From Plazaster borealis (Eukaryota; Echinodermata; Asteroidea; Forcipulatida; Labidiasteridae): a DNA stretch of 64,000 nucleotides. The DNA lies in the NCBI GenBank assembly GCA_021014325.1, contig CM037466.1:13728765-13792764 (forward strand), in the 5' to 3' direction. A program made the position numbers and the translations under genes. Numbering within the stretch: the first letter of the stretch is position 1; each line of letters starts with the position of its first letter. Shown piece by piece: positions 52,001 to 59,263 of the stretch. The notes under the pieces were generated by a model that searched no databases, was not told the DNA's origin, and worked only from the letters and a program-made list of their open reading frames with translations.

Positions 52001-53498
52001 CTCCTTCGACCCCCAGATCTTGAGAGACACCAGTAAGCCAGACCATAATGTGGCTAACACTCTGTGGACACTCAATTTGACTTTCAATATTATCTCTTTT
52101 CCCTTTCTTCTACCCCCCAGATCTTGAGAGCCACCGGTAAGCCGTACCATCCACACTGCTTCACCTGCGTGGTGTGTGGAAAGAGCCTTGATGGGATACC
52201 ATTCACTGTGGATGCAACCAACCAGATCCACTGCATTGAGGACTTCCACAAGTAAGATTTCAGTTCAGTGCGTGATGACCACTTAAGAATTATTATCAAT
52301 CCAATTCACCAGGGTCCAATGTCATGGCTCTACTCACTGCCGAATTCTAAGCTTGCAATCACCATTCTTCCCTTGCAGGGCAAGCGCCGAATTTCTGCGC
52401 TAGCAGTGTAAGCGAAGAATGCGTAGTAACGTGGAGTACACAAGCAGCTTTTCAGTCAGATAACTTGTTCAAACGTGCCAAGTGAACACAGTACACTCTT
52501 GTTAATAATAATGATACTGGGTTCTTACATGTTGACTATAAACATCCTAGACGCTTAACAATATTATCCTTGTTCATCAGGCATACTTAGACCATTCCTT
52601 AAATTTTCTCGACTTCCTAGGGAGCACACAACCTTAAGATGCTTATATCAGCTCAAAGGGGTTAATCCAGCATAATACCATCTCAGCCCTTACGGGTTCT
52701 CATTTGTATACCTGGCATAAGAGAAGCAATTTATGGTTAAGTGTCTTTTTATAGGCACAAGTGTCATGACTCATCGATGCGTTAGACTGCTCGGCCACAA
52801 CATGTTAACAACATATCAATAATAGAACTTAAGGAATTTGTCTGGTATATGGAGTGGGTATAATTCCCCTCTACGTTTGTTTTTTTTGCATGGCAGGAAG
52901 TTTGCCCCTCGCTGCAGTGTCTGTCTTCAGCCCATAATGCCCGAGTCAGGCCAGGAGGAGACAGTTCGCATCGTTGCCTTGGATCGTAGCTTCCACGTCG
53001 GCTGCTACAAGTGTGAGGTAAGTCTCCCAACATGAAGTGAACTTAGCATGAAAGTTCAACTGTGTTTTTAGTTGGATGGAGTTTAACAAAAAACTTTTGG
53101 TACACAACACTTTAACAAATTTTGTATCTGGGATTTTCGACCGAAACTCCATTGGAGAGACCGAGAGGTCCCTCAAGACTAGGGTTTTTGGAGCATTGTT
53201 GCCCAGTTCGTCCTCTTCGGAGGTTTCTCAACACTTCCACACAGAATAACCAGAAATCTCTTCATTTCAAGTCCAATGTGGCTGCCTTCTTTTTTAAAGT
53301 TTCTGGTATTATTCAGATGACATATCACTCTAAATTCCCTATAACTTTTTTCCCTCGCTCCCCCGACCAAATCCCTTGTAGGATTGTTATGCTCTATTGT
53401 CTTCTGAAGCGGATGGGCGTGGCTGCTTCCCATTGGACGATCATATTCTGTGCCGCGACTGCAACACCAAGCGTGTCCAGGCCCTCACAGCACCATAA
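36787..53498 (+). CDS. LPP: Zyxin/LPP/TRIP6-family LIM protein (9 coding exons, 466 aa)
   Basis: Adaptor of focal adhesions and stress fibres that binds Ena/VASP and alpha-actinin and can shuttle to the nucleus (family knowledge). Coding exons are 36787-37012, 42379-42432, 45367-45423, 49745-50221, 51068-51237, 51569-51616, 52121-52251, 52897-53017 and 53382-53498; phases join throughout. Order: N-terminal helix ([18 protein letters not shown]), [12 protein letters not shown] shared with LPP and zyxin, a proline-rich region with three LPPPPP Ena/VASP-type motifs (residues about 129-170), a short conserved helix ([13 protein letters not shown]), then three C-terminal LIM domains at residues about 274-327, 334-384 and 394-457. 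The LIM region resembles LPP most ([34 protein letters not shown]), but a single ancestral zyxin/LPP/TRIP6 gene is equally likely. At 466 residues it is nearest TRIP6 in length. ATG 36787 is assumed; a start in an upstream exon is possible. Confidence 0.93.
37303..37517. mobile_element. Palindromic MITE related to family S
   Basis: Inverted ends 'atagacccttctga' and 'tgagaagggtctat', about 215 bp. Internal 'ccattttggatttcatgc' and 'cgtgtcgtgcgcg'. Confidence 0.65.
37572..37940. mobile_element. Palindromic MITE, family R
   Basis: 'tagactgtgcaagtctcgc' and 'gcgagacttgcacagtct' are near-perfect inverted ends, bounding about 370 bp of AT-rich DNA. A shorter relative is at 50321-50462. Confidence 0.75.
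39350..39800 (-). mobile_element. tRNA-derived SINE, family C, longest copy
   Basis: On the minus strand: a tRNA-like head with 'ctcaagctctggtg' and 'gtgggttcgagtccc', body 'cacttgtgtacttaaaa', 'ttcggatgggacgtaaagc', then 'agcgctttgagacgccccg', 'gataaagcgctatataag' and a terminal (ATT)n tract. It shows that family H tails belong to this SINE. Confidence 0.75.
39834..40009 (+). other. Spacer and left part of family K element
   Basis: Bases 39834-39950 hold a weak fragment of family F ('tctgattgaggtgccctc'). The family K element begins at about 39950. Confidence 0.3.
39950..40124 (+). mobile_element. Family K MITE, copy 1
   Basis: Starts TAGTGTTAGCCAGAGG and ends 'ctgactaaaaccttg'. Flanked by TGTGTACACA and TGTGTACATG, probably a slightly decayed 10 bp target-site duplication. 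Internal repeats of 'ttggacaccc'. Confidence 0.75.
40612..40940. mobile_element. Family B palindromic MITE, long copy
   Basis: Left arm 'agtttcatagagctgctt', 'aagcacaaaaagtagtta', 'ctggtatcctgcc'; right arm 'ggataccagtcacaga', 'agatactttttgtta', 'agcagctccatgaaatc'. About 325 bp. Confidence 0.75.
41557..41752. mobile_element. Family B palindromic MITE, best copy
   Basis: 'tgggcccaatttcatagag' at the left and 'ctctatgaaattgggccc' at the right form near-perfect 30 bp inverted ends. Internal 'gctgcttaagc'-type palindromes. Confidence 0.8.
41846..42042 (+). mobile_element. Family I MITE, copy 1
   Basis: 'cagagctgtgtgttgagaga' and 'tcacaactctctcaatac' are inverted ends. The body includes 'gcgattagaagcca' and 'ggttgtgcttcatttgga'. 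An inverted copy lies in the 3' UTR at 53558-53759. Confidence 0.8.
42379..42432 (+). CDS. LPP: LIM gene, short proline-rich exon (residues 76-93)
   Basis: 54 nt, phase 1 to phase 1, encoding [18 protein letters not shown]. Acceptor tgcctgtag, donor GTAG|GTAAGA. It can be skipped without shifting the frame. Small size and low complexity lower the certainty slightly. Confidence 0.75.
   Translation, partial: PLPLQRYLNQAGRRQRK
42506..42705. mobile_element. Family B palindromic MITE
   Basis: 'gggcccaatttaaaaaagcc' and 'agcagctttatgaacttggg' are the decayed ends; 'gaaacaggttaccagccaa' is the internal family block. It lies 74 bp after the preceding exon. Confidence 0.7.
43238..43970. mobile_element. 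Inverted-arm element (~730 bp) containing a family L insertion
   Basis: 'tagcctttcgtcaagg', 'acagctgcgttgcc', 'ccagagactac' (43240-43345) face 'gtagtctcccctcc', 'acacagctttg', 'cttgaagaaaggcta' (43846-43965). The family L element (43503-43792) lies between the arms. Confidence 0.65.
43503..43792 (-). mobile_element. Family L element, copy 2
   Basis: 'cagggttctccctatgcaca' and 'aacctggggagaaccct' are the ends; the orientation is opposite to 32965-33255. Confidence 0.75.
44234..44540 (+). repeat. 153 bp tandem duplication
   Basis: Two adjacent copies (44234-44386, 44387-44540) start 'caagaagtagaaagtaaaac' and share 'tgacattccgtgtacagatg' and 'tcactgctccgttaaggg'. They differ at only a handful of sites. 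Intronic. Confidence 0.92.
45367..45423 (+). CDS. LPP: LIM gene, second short proline-rich exon (residues 94-112)
   Basis: 57 nt, phase 1 to phase 1, encoding [19 protein letters not shown]. Acceptor tttgtaacag, donor GCAG|GTAGCT. Same symmetric phase as the exon before, so both look like optional cassettes. Confidence 0.75.
45598..45969 (-). mobile_element. TTAA-ended MITE, family A
   Basis: Left end decayed ('gaaggtatcgtacacg'), right end 'cgtgttcagtgcctTTAA'. The central 30 bp palindrome is perfect at 45764-45793. Confidence 0.8.
46098..46495 (+). mobile_element. Family G element, copy 2
   Basis: 'agggcttgttgctgaaaa', 'tgtacaagaccagaatc', 'cttgtccagtcataagttta' and 'ctggcctcgggcct' follow the order of 20215-20619. 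Confidence 0.65.
46955..47310 (+). mobile_element. tRNA-derived SINE, family C
   Basis: 'ctcaagctctggtgctt', 'gtgggttcaagtcccgg', 'gtaaaagaacccagaacac', and a subfamily tail 'catccttggtttcattacc' shared with the copy at 56655. Confidence 0.75.
48068..48290. repeat. Inverted repeat around 'gccatctttacgggcaag'
   Basis: 'gccatctttacgggcaag' at about 48070 faces 'ttgcccgtaaagatggcc' at about 48249. A single arm-like block, 'gtacgggcaatttgacttcc', is at 42074. Confidence 0.6.
48600..48720 (-). mobile_element. Family F-like fragment
   Basis: 'ggaggcaattgcctcc' and 'ggccttggtgccccttg' followed by 'gagatgccctcg'. A diverged subgroup, also at 39300-39355 and 62145-62310. Confidence 0.5.
48748..48941. 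mobile_element. Family B palindromic MITE
   Basis: 'gtgcccaatttcacggag' and 'agctatgaaattgggcc'; internal 'ggataccagtcacaaattg'. Directly followed by another copy. Confidence 0.75.
48944..49126. mobile_element. Family B palindromic MITE, tandem neighbour
   Basis: 'tgtcacagagctgcttata' and 'agctctatgaaattcagccc'; internal 'aaaaagtagctaaccaca'. Confidence 0.7.
49745..50221 (+). CDS. LPP: LIM gene, large proline-rich exon (residues 113-271)
   Basis: 477 nt, phase 1 to phase 1. Has three LPPPPP motifs ([30 protein letters not shown]) expected to bind EVH1 domains, a Gln/Tyr/Pro-rich stretch, and [20 protein letters not shown] with EGEFFG just before LIM1, as in LPP and zyxin. Acceptor ttttcttcag, donor TTTG|GTAAGA. 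Confidence 0.93.
50321..50462. mobile_element. Short family R MITE
   Basis: 'tagactgtttaagtctcgc' and 'gagacttctacagtcta' are inverted ends, about 140 bp. Confidence 0.65.
50509..50830 (+). mobile_element. tRNA-derived SINE, family C
   Basis: 'gtgtcgttgccgagtggtg', 'ctcaagttctgatgatc', 'gggttcaggtcccgg', 'ttgcttcgtcctt' and 'gttaagagaaggtg'. Confidence 0.75.
51068..51237 (+). CDS. LPP: LIM gene, LIM1 exon (residues 272-328)
   Basis: [20 protein letters not shown] then [11 protein letters not shown] and KAFCETCYM: a complete zinc-binding CxxC...HxxC-CxxC...CxxC LIM domain. Acceptor aactttgcag, donor ATG|GTGAGA, ends in phase 0. Confidence 0.96.
51569..51616 (+). CDS. LPP: LIM gene, LIM2 start exon (residues 329-344)
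   Basis: 48 nt: [16 protein letters not shown], matching the TLEQCNVCSKPIMER-type linker between LIM1 and LIM2. Acceptor ctcatttag, donor AGG|GTAAGT, phase 0 on both sides. Confidence 0.95.
51868..51925 (+). repeat. Hairpin-tail repeat, family H
   Basis: 'cttgtatagcgccggtatcc' and 'gtgctcatggcgcttgctcc'. Confidence 0.55.
51991..52050 (+). pseudogene. LPP: Decoy partial copy of the LIM2 exon
   Basis: 'cttcgacccccag' followed by ATCTTGAGAGACACCAGTAA and GCCAGACCATA copies the acceptor and first ~33 nt of the true exon 104 bp further on (ATCTTGAGAGCCACCGGTAA). Splicing here would read [12 protein letters not shown], run through the intron and stop at 52125-52127, truncating LIM2. Confidence 0.7.
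52121..52251 (+). CDS. LPP: LIM gene, LIM2 main exon (residues 345-387)
   Basis: [32 protein letters not shown] and IHCIEDFHK: the second half of LIM2, almost identical in pattern to LPP. Acceptor taccccccag, donor CACAA|GTAAGA, phase 2 end. Confidence 0.96.
52897..53017 (+). CDS. LPP: LIM gene, LIM3 start exon (residues 388-428)
   Basis: [40 protein letters not shown] and E. The longer LIM3 spacing is a family hallmark. Acceptor gcatggcag, donor GAG|GTAAGT, phase 0 end. Confidence 0.96.
53382..53498 (+). CDS. LPP: LIM gene, terminal exon (residues 429-466)
   Basis: [38 protein letters not shown] and TAA. It completes LIM3 and gives a C-terminus like LPP (VLTA). Acceptor aatcccttgtag. Confidence 0.96.
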   Translation, partial: DCYALLSSEADGRGCFPLDDHILCRDCNTKRVQALTAP

Positions 53499-53557
53499 AC
53501 GGACAAACAAACAGAGAGAGTGAGACTGAAATGCAAAACAAACTAAAGGACTTCTGC

Positions 53558-53759
53558 CAGAGCTGTGTATTGAGAGAGTTGCGACATAGAGGGACCAGTT
53601 TTCTTCGGTCATTTGGTTGCTGGACGCCATTTTTCGGTCCAAATGCAGCACAACCCAATGGGCAGACTAGGCTAGCACCCTGTGTTCGCCCATGTGTTTT
53701 TTGGACACGAAATGGCTTCTAATCGCAAGGTGTCACAACTCTCTCAATATACGGCTCTG
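53558..53759 (-). mobile_element. Family I MITE in the LIM-gene 3' UTR
   Basis: 'cagagctgtgtattgagaga' and 'cacaactctctcaatatacg' are the ends. The orientation is opposite to 41846-42042, which lies in an intron of the same gene. Confidence 0.8.
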
Positions 53760-54274
53760 ACTTCTGCTAACCATTTTGGTAGTTTGGTCATTAATTGGAC
53801 AATGGCTTTTTTTAAACGGTGTTTCTGATTCGTTGCCTTTTCACTTTAAATCCTCATGTTAAAATGAAAAACAAAAAAGATGTCTGTGCTTCCTTTCATG
53901 GCACGAGTTGAAAATATTTTTTTTCAACATGCTTATGTGACACAATTAGAAAACAAAATTCTTTGGAAAGGGTTCTCAACATTTTCTTGAGTATGGCTGA
54001 AAATCCATGTGTCCATCATGTGTTGTGCGCAATGCCGAAAATACACACAATCAAGCAACGCACACAACTCAATGTATCTGTATTGTGTACTGCATTCTCG
54101 GTAAAAATTACATGCAGTGCTTGGAGGTATTTTCATTGGAAAGGATGGAGCACTACGCATGATGCGCAATGCATGACGGACACAAAGATTTCCGGTCTAC
54201 TAGTTTTCAGGACCCGTTCCTTCCCTGTGCTGTAGGAGACTTAGTCTGGTACCCTGTATATAATAATATAATAA

Positions 54275-54405
54275 TTTGGGAGGCTAATCATCCTTACTGG
54301 CAGCTAAGAGCTGAATTGCGAAGGACGTGGCTACAACGTGTTCGAGAAGCAGGCATGCAAGGGCGCCTTCGGCAGCCAGCCACATCAACCCATTATGACC
54401 ACGGA
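54275..54405 (+). repeat. Fragment of family D element
   Basis: 'gggaggctaatcatcctta', 'gtggctacaacgtgttcg', 'caggcatgcaagggcgcc' and 'agccagccacatcaaccc' match the complement of 21655-21790. Confidence 0.65.
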
Positions 54406-56654
54406 GCACAGCCAGAGATCGAAAGTGTTTGATTTTTTTATGTTTATTGTCTACTGATTGGGGAGGGGTGAAATCTTTTTATTATTGAGGGTACAAGTCT
54501 GTAGAAAAAGTGCCTTGTTGTAGAGATTCTGTACTGGTATAATATGAAGCTAAGCTGCAGTAATTTGAAAAAAAAGTCTTTTACTTTGGGTCGGGTATTA
54601 ATAAGTAGAATCATGTGACGTGACGATAACTTCAAATGGGTTGATTGAAATTTGCAAAAATGTTTTAATTGTTACGCTTGCTATGATTGGTTACAAAAAT
54701 GTAGCAGATGGATTCTGAACGGGCAGATTACGTGTAGTTGCAGTTTATAAAATGGGTTGGAATTTTGTTATCTAGGTAGTCTACATGTGTTGGTACTAAA
54801 AGGCAGAGACTAACTGGAATGTAAATTGTTGGAAGCTTAGAAGTTTAGTTGGACCATGATCAGTACAAACAAATCAAAGGCTTCACCAGAATGCAGCTTC
54901 TTCGAAGATTTAAAGAAGGATATTGGATTGTAAAGGAGTGGAATAAAAGCAATAAATATTTTTAATAACATAGAGGAACTGTTAACATGCCGCTCCAAAC
55001 AATAGATCATCATTCAGTTTTATCAACAGGCATTAGAAAGCGATGGTACTACACTACTAAAGTTTGTTTTCAGAAAATGGTGGCAGAAGTGGGATCACAT
55101 GGAGCATGTGACACACTGTATTTGCTGAATATCAATTGTTTTCTGTGCACAGTTACTCAGATTGGACAAGGACTGAGATAAAACTGTGTACCAAAGCACC
55201 ACCTTTTTACAAGTCTGTTAACCTTCATCCCAATTTGTTCATATTTAAATGGTTTATACTTTCGCGTTTGTGTTGTGCTCAGTTGTATAGCCAAAACTAT
55301 TTAGCTAACAAAGTTATTTTAAGTTTCAGAACTATTTAGCTAACAAAGTTATTTTATTTCAGAACTAACGGTTTGTTCCATCGTACCTATAAAAGATTTG
55401 TTTTTTCGCTTCTATTATTAAATTTTGTTCCTGCTTCACAGTTCCTTTGAAAGAAATTGACAAACGTTTGTGTGAAGGCAACCCGTTGGAAAACGTATTC
55501 GTTACTTTACAAGGGGGGGTATAAAAGTAGAATGTTCAACTTTGGAGACTTGTATCGTAAGTCAATTTTCTCAAATTATTTGTAAAACAAACATTTTGTA
55601 AGAACTTCTTTAAAAATAAATTCAAAATTAGTTATTAAAAAAAACATGTAACCTTCGTTAGATAATTCTAGATTTTGTCTTTTTCGAAAGAGAAAATGTG
55701 TTCCGTTTAAAAATGTAATCCTTTTGTAAGATGGTGTCATAATGACATCAACAAATTCTTTTAAAATAAATTAAAATTTGTATTTTGAAATGTTGGTGTA
55801 GCATGTTTAAAACTAATGCAAAATGTATCTTGTTGGCCCTAAAATTGTAATCGTTTTAGTGTTTTTTTCAAACACAGGTACCAAAATAATAGTATTAATA
55901 ATAATAATATAGAGATTATTTATTGTTAAGTTTTCATGTGGAATAGTTACATCCTTTAACAAGTTTAAAAAAGGGTTCCTTATTTCCCATGGGAGAAAAC
56001 CCCAAAACGTAAGGGGTGGTTGAAATTTGCTCACAGGTTTAGATTTTGGTAGCTCAACACAATTGTAAATAACTTGATACAAACAATCAACATCTTTCTG
56101 TTATTGTCATTATGTTCTGACCCACCAAACTAATTAAATCATCTTAAATAACAATTATGCAAACATTAATAACTTACATTTTAAATCATGATAACTAAAT
56201 GAAAACAAATGTACGTCTTTTTAGTTCTATCTTAGGAAAGTCTTCATAATTTAAATTATATGCGTTCACTTTCACCTTTCAAAATCATGCAATTTTATAA
56301 CAAGCATTTTTGACATCCTTTTCATATGTAAGTTTGCGTTGGTCTTTTGAATTTGTTTGGCAACCTATTTGCAATCAAAATGAAACATTTGAAAAAAATA
56401 TATAACAGCTGTTTTGGTTGTGTTCTGTTTTTCTTTTCAGTTATTAGATGCATATAATTACTTCTACTTTGAGACTAGATACATATATTTCACAGTACAT
56501 TATTATACCAAATACTGCTACCCGTTTGTGGATTCATTATGCTATGCGATATTTTTTATTAATTTTGGTAAATAAAATAAATACTAATAATAAGATTTGA
56601 CTTTGTAGTTGTACCTTTATTACTTGAATGCAATTGGAGTCTTAGAACTCGATT

Positions 56655-56870
56655 GCTTTGTCGTTCGGATGGGACATCTGTACTAGGATTGGTAGTGCAC
56701 GTAAAAGAACCCAGAACACTTATCTTGGCAGAGTAGGGGTTAACCCCGATGTTTCTGGTTCAATAGCAAGCACCCTTTAATTAAAGGTTTCCACAGGCTT
56801 GCGAGCTACAACGATTAAGTTCACTTATGAGGTATCCTTGGTTTCATCACCAGAAATATATAATAATATT
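56655..56870 (+). mobile_element. tRNA-derived SINE, family C, 5'-truncated
   Basis: Lacks the tRNA head; starts 'ttgctttgtcgttcgg' and keeps 'gtaaaagaacccagaacac' and the tail 'catccttggtttcatcacc'. Confidence 0.7.
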
Positions 56871-57149
56871 AACAACTGAAACAATGTGAAGCTTTGTTCA
56901 ATGGTTAACGGATGTTGTTTTGAAACGAGATTTGGACGCACGTGGTGGTTAACAGAAGTGAAAGTCTAAACACCCATGGCATTACTTTAGCCTGTTTGCG
57001 TGAAAAGCAAGAACAAATCACAAAAGTCATAGAGAACCAACCAAACTAATCTTGATATTATAAAACGTTGACGTCTACGACCAAAAACATTGCGAGTCCG
57101 TGATCAACGATCAACACCCACCCCTTTGGTACCCCCTCCCTTCGGCCCC

Positions 57150-57169
57150 GGGGGGGGGGGGGGGGGGGG
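57150..57169 (+). repeat. Run of 20 G
   Basis: An uninterrupted G run preceded by 'ttcggcccc'. It may form a G-quadruplex, or be a sequencing or assembly length artefact. Confidence 0.9.
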
Positions 57170-57375
57170 TAATGATCCGCGTGCTGTAATGAACCGGCTT
57201 CAGTAAAGCTTTATCCAACAAGGCATGACAACGCCCATCTTGGGAACGGTGTTTAGGCCTATAATTTTGGTATTTTTTATGCGTTCGAATTTTAATTAAA
57301 CGACATTTTTGGATGGGTAACTACTAAATACTGACATTTTATATTGAAAACAAAGTTTGTGCTGTTATATTATAA

Positions 57376-57672
57376 TCAGTAAACTGGATTCGTAAACACT
57401 GATTCAGCAAATCCTGAAAGAGTAAGGAAAACAAACTCAAACGGGAGCGGAATGAGTCCGGGATGCGAATCATGCAGCGTGCACCCACCTGCTGCGTAGA
57501 CAAAAACTATACAACACCTCTTGTCACCCTTGGGTACCCCACGTTGCTGCTCATAAAAAGTTGCAGCACACCGGTCATTGCCGGTTAACCAGTAGGGTTG
57601 GCACGTGAACACGCGACCGGTATCAAGTGCACACATCGTGTAAGGGGTACCTTGAACCTGTCCATTTGTCAT
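57376..57672 (-). CDS. Unrecognised cysteine-containing frame, possible exon
   Basis: 98 codons from ATG with CALDTGRVFTCQPYWLTG, DRCAATFYEQQRGVPKGDKR and CC. An acceptor-like 'aaatggacag' (exon from 57657) and a donor 'GCAG|GTGGGT' (exon to 57489) bracket a 169 nt candidate exon. The acceptor lacks a good pyrimidine tract, and no partner exon was found. It may be chance; no family recognised. Confidence 0.25.
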   Translation of the reverse strand: MTNGQVQGTPYTMCALDTGRVFTCQPYWLTGNDRCAATFYEQQRGVPKGDKRCCIVFVYAAGGCTLHDSHPGLIPLPFEFVFLTLSGFAESVFTNPVY

Positions 57673-57990
57673 AGAAAGAAATCAGAATAAATAACATCAG
57701 ATTTAGCTGTTCATCGTTATTTGTCTAATCTAAAGGTTTTATGCAAACAATGATAACCACGATCGACGGACAAAGGCTGAAGTTTTGTTGTTTCGTTTTT
57801 GATCAAACACCGAGGTTTTCACTTGACCTCTGATTCATTCGTGCGTACCCGTACTACCGTAGCCAGCCGACTTGGCAAGAACCAGAGCCACTACTTTTAC
57901 ATTGTACTCGGCAAAAAAAACCTCAATGCTGCGATCCACAAATACTGTGCCTGTTCCAGAAGCTTGGACCTCAAGATCACCTGTCATTTA

Positions 57991-58091
57991 TTTTGCAGGA
58001 CACGCGGTTTAGTTGATCAACTTATGCTATCACTAATCAGCATTTTGCAGGACACGCGGTTTATTGATCAACTTATGCCATCAGCTACCAT
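57991..58091 (+). repeat. 52 bp tandem duplication
   Basis: 'ttttgcaggacacgcggttt' followed by '(ag)ttgatcaacttatgc' occurs twice, start to start 52 bp. Each copy carries a 'ttttgcag' that mimics a splice acceptor. Confidence 0.85.
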
Positions 58092-58379
58092 CATGGATTA
58101 GAAGTTTCGTAATTTAATACCCAAAGTTATTTTGGGTGGCCTCGTGGTTTGGGTCGAAGAAAAGGACAAGGAATTAAACGCCAGCATTTGCCAACAAAAA
58201 CACACTGCCATATTTTTTGTTGTGGCTAGTGTGGAAAACGAGTGGTTAAAATGAGGTAAGTCGACCTTGGTTTTTTTAAAAGATAACTCAATGTCTTTTT
58301 TGTTTACCTCCATGGTTGAATCGTGGAGGTGGTTTAACTTGGAGTTTGGTTGAACAATTCTACCTCCATGGTTGAACAG

Positions 58380-58418
58380 TTTCATTTCATTTCATTTCAT
58401 TTCATTTCATTTCATTTC
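58380..58418 (+). repeat. (TTTCA)n microsatellite
   Basis: About seven perfect pentanucleotide units, 360 bp upstream of the first SLC45 exon found. Confidence 0.95.
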
Positions 58419-58554
58419 TTCTGGTTGTAAAGCCAAGGACTTTCAGAAAAGCGAACTTGTACTAGCCAAGAGCCCAATGGAGAGAAGATGAGGAAGGAAG
58501 TTTCAGTTTTAGAGAAAACCCATCCAGTGAGGTAGGGACTGATAACCCAATCCA

Positions 58555-58620
58555 CTTAATGTCCCCGGGGGGATTCGAGCCGTGTGCTTGGTCATTTGCT
58601 TACTATAAATCGATCTGTTG
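58555..58620 (-). repeat. tRNA-like fragment
   Basis: 'gggattcgagccg' (B box on the complement) with 'tcatttgcttactataaatc', shared with 61245-61320 ('gggattcgaacca', 'tcatttgcttagtataaatc'). Confidence 0.5.
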
Positions 58621-58745
58621 ATGTCAAATCATGGTGTAAAATACTGTTATCTCCATAAACATATTTATAAATTTGGCTATAACTCTTATTTTCAATAACA
58701 AGCAGAAAGAACCTTACATTTAAAATAAAAATCTTATCTATCTAG

Positions 58746-59263
58746 AACCCGGACTTTCTCGCGGACAAGAACAATCAGTGTCACCTCACAGTCTTCTCCT
58801 GTCTTATCAGGAGAGTCAATCAGGGGTGAAACCCGACGAGTCCGAAAGGATTCCACACGAAGTTGGACATCCACCTCGGATGCCATCCTCCCAACGGGAG
58901 AAATCATTCCAGTGCCAGAGGACACAGACTCTGATCGCCCGAAGCGGTCGCTATGTCAACTCATCAGCCTGAACATGGTCGTCCTGGGGATCGAGTTCTG
59001 CTATGCAATGGAGACGGCCCTGGTCGTACCCCTCTTGTTACAGATGGGTCTACCTAACTCCTTCTATAGTTTGACCTGGCTCCTAAGTCCTACGCTGGGT
59101 TTTTTCTTTTCTCCAGTGATTGGAATGCTGAGCGATCGTTGCACTTGTTTCTGGGGAAGACGACGACCCTTCATTCTTGCGCTGTGTACGGGTGTCATCA
59201 TTGGCTTCACACTGTTTCTGAATGGCAGAGATCTGGGGTTAGTGGCTGGTGATGTTCCCCCAG
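58746..59263 (+). CDS. SLC45 gene, first exon found: N-terminal tail to TM3
   Basis: Acceptor tctatctag; the frame is open from the first base (ACC CGG ACT), so translation starts in an upstream exon. About 75 polar residues with RGETRRVRKDSTRSW precede TM1. It ends DVPP, donor CCAG|GTGAGT, phase 1. An in-frame ATG at NMVVL would cut into TM1 and is not a credible start. Confidence 0.93.

Larger units (their letters stand above)
53499..54975 (+). other. LPP: Probable 3' UTR of the LIM gene
   Basis: From the stop to paired AATAAA signals at 54942 and 54951. Contains a family I MITE (53558-53759) and a fragment of the family D element (54275-54405). No competing open frame with support. Confidence 0.6.
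54976..58745. other. Interval between the LIM gene and the SLC45 gene
   Basis: AT-rich to about 56.6 kb with no recognised element apart from a 33 bp tandem duplication (55294-55360). Then a SINE piece, a 20 bp G run, a Cys-containing minus-strand frame, a 52 bp tandem duplication and a (TTTCA)n microsatellite. The start codon exon of the SLC45 gene should lie here or be interleaved further upstream, but I could not identify it. Confidence 0.5.

Noticed and set aside
57799..58101. Candidate SLC45 start exon
   Set aside because: The frame lacks a suitable ATG, crosses a 52 bp tandem duplication, and has no donor that would join in phase 2 to the exon at 58746.
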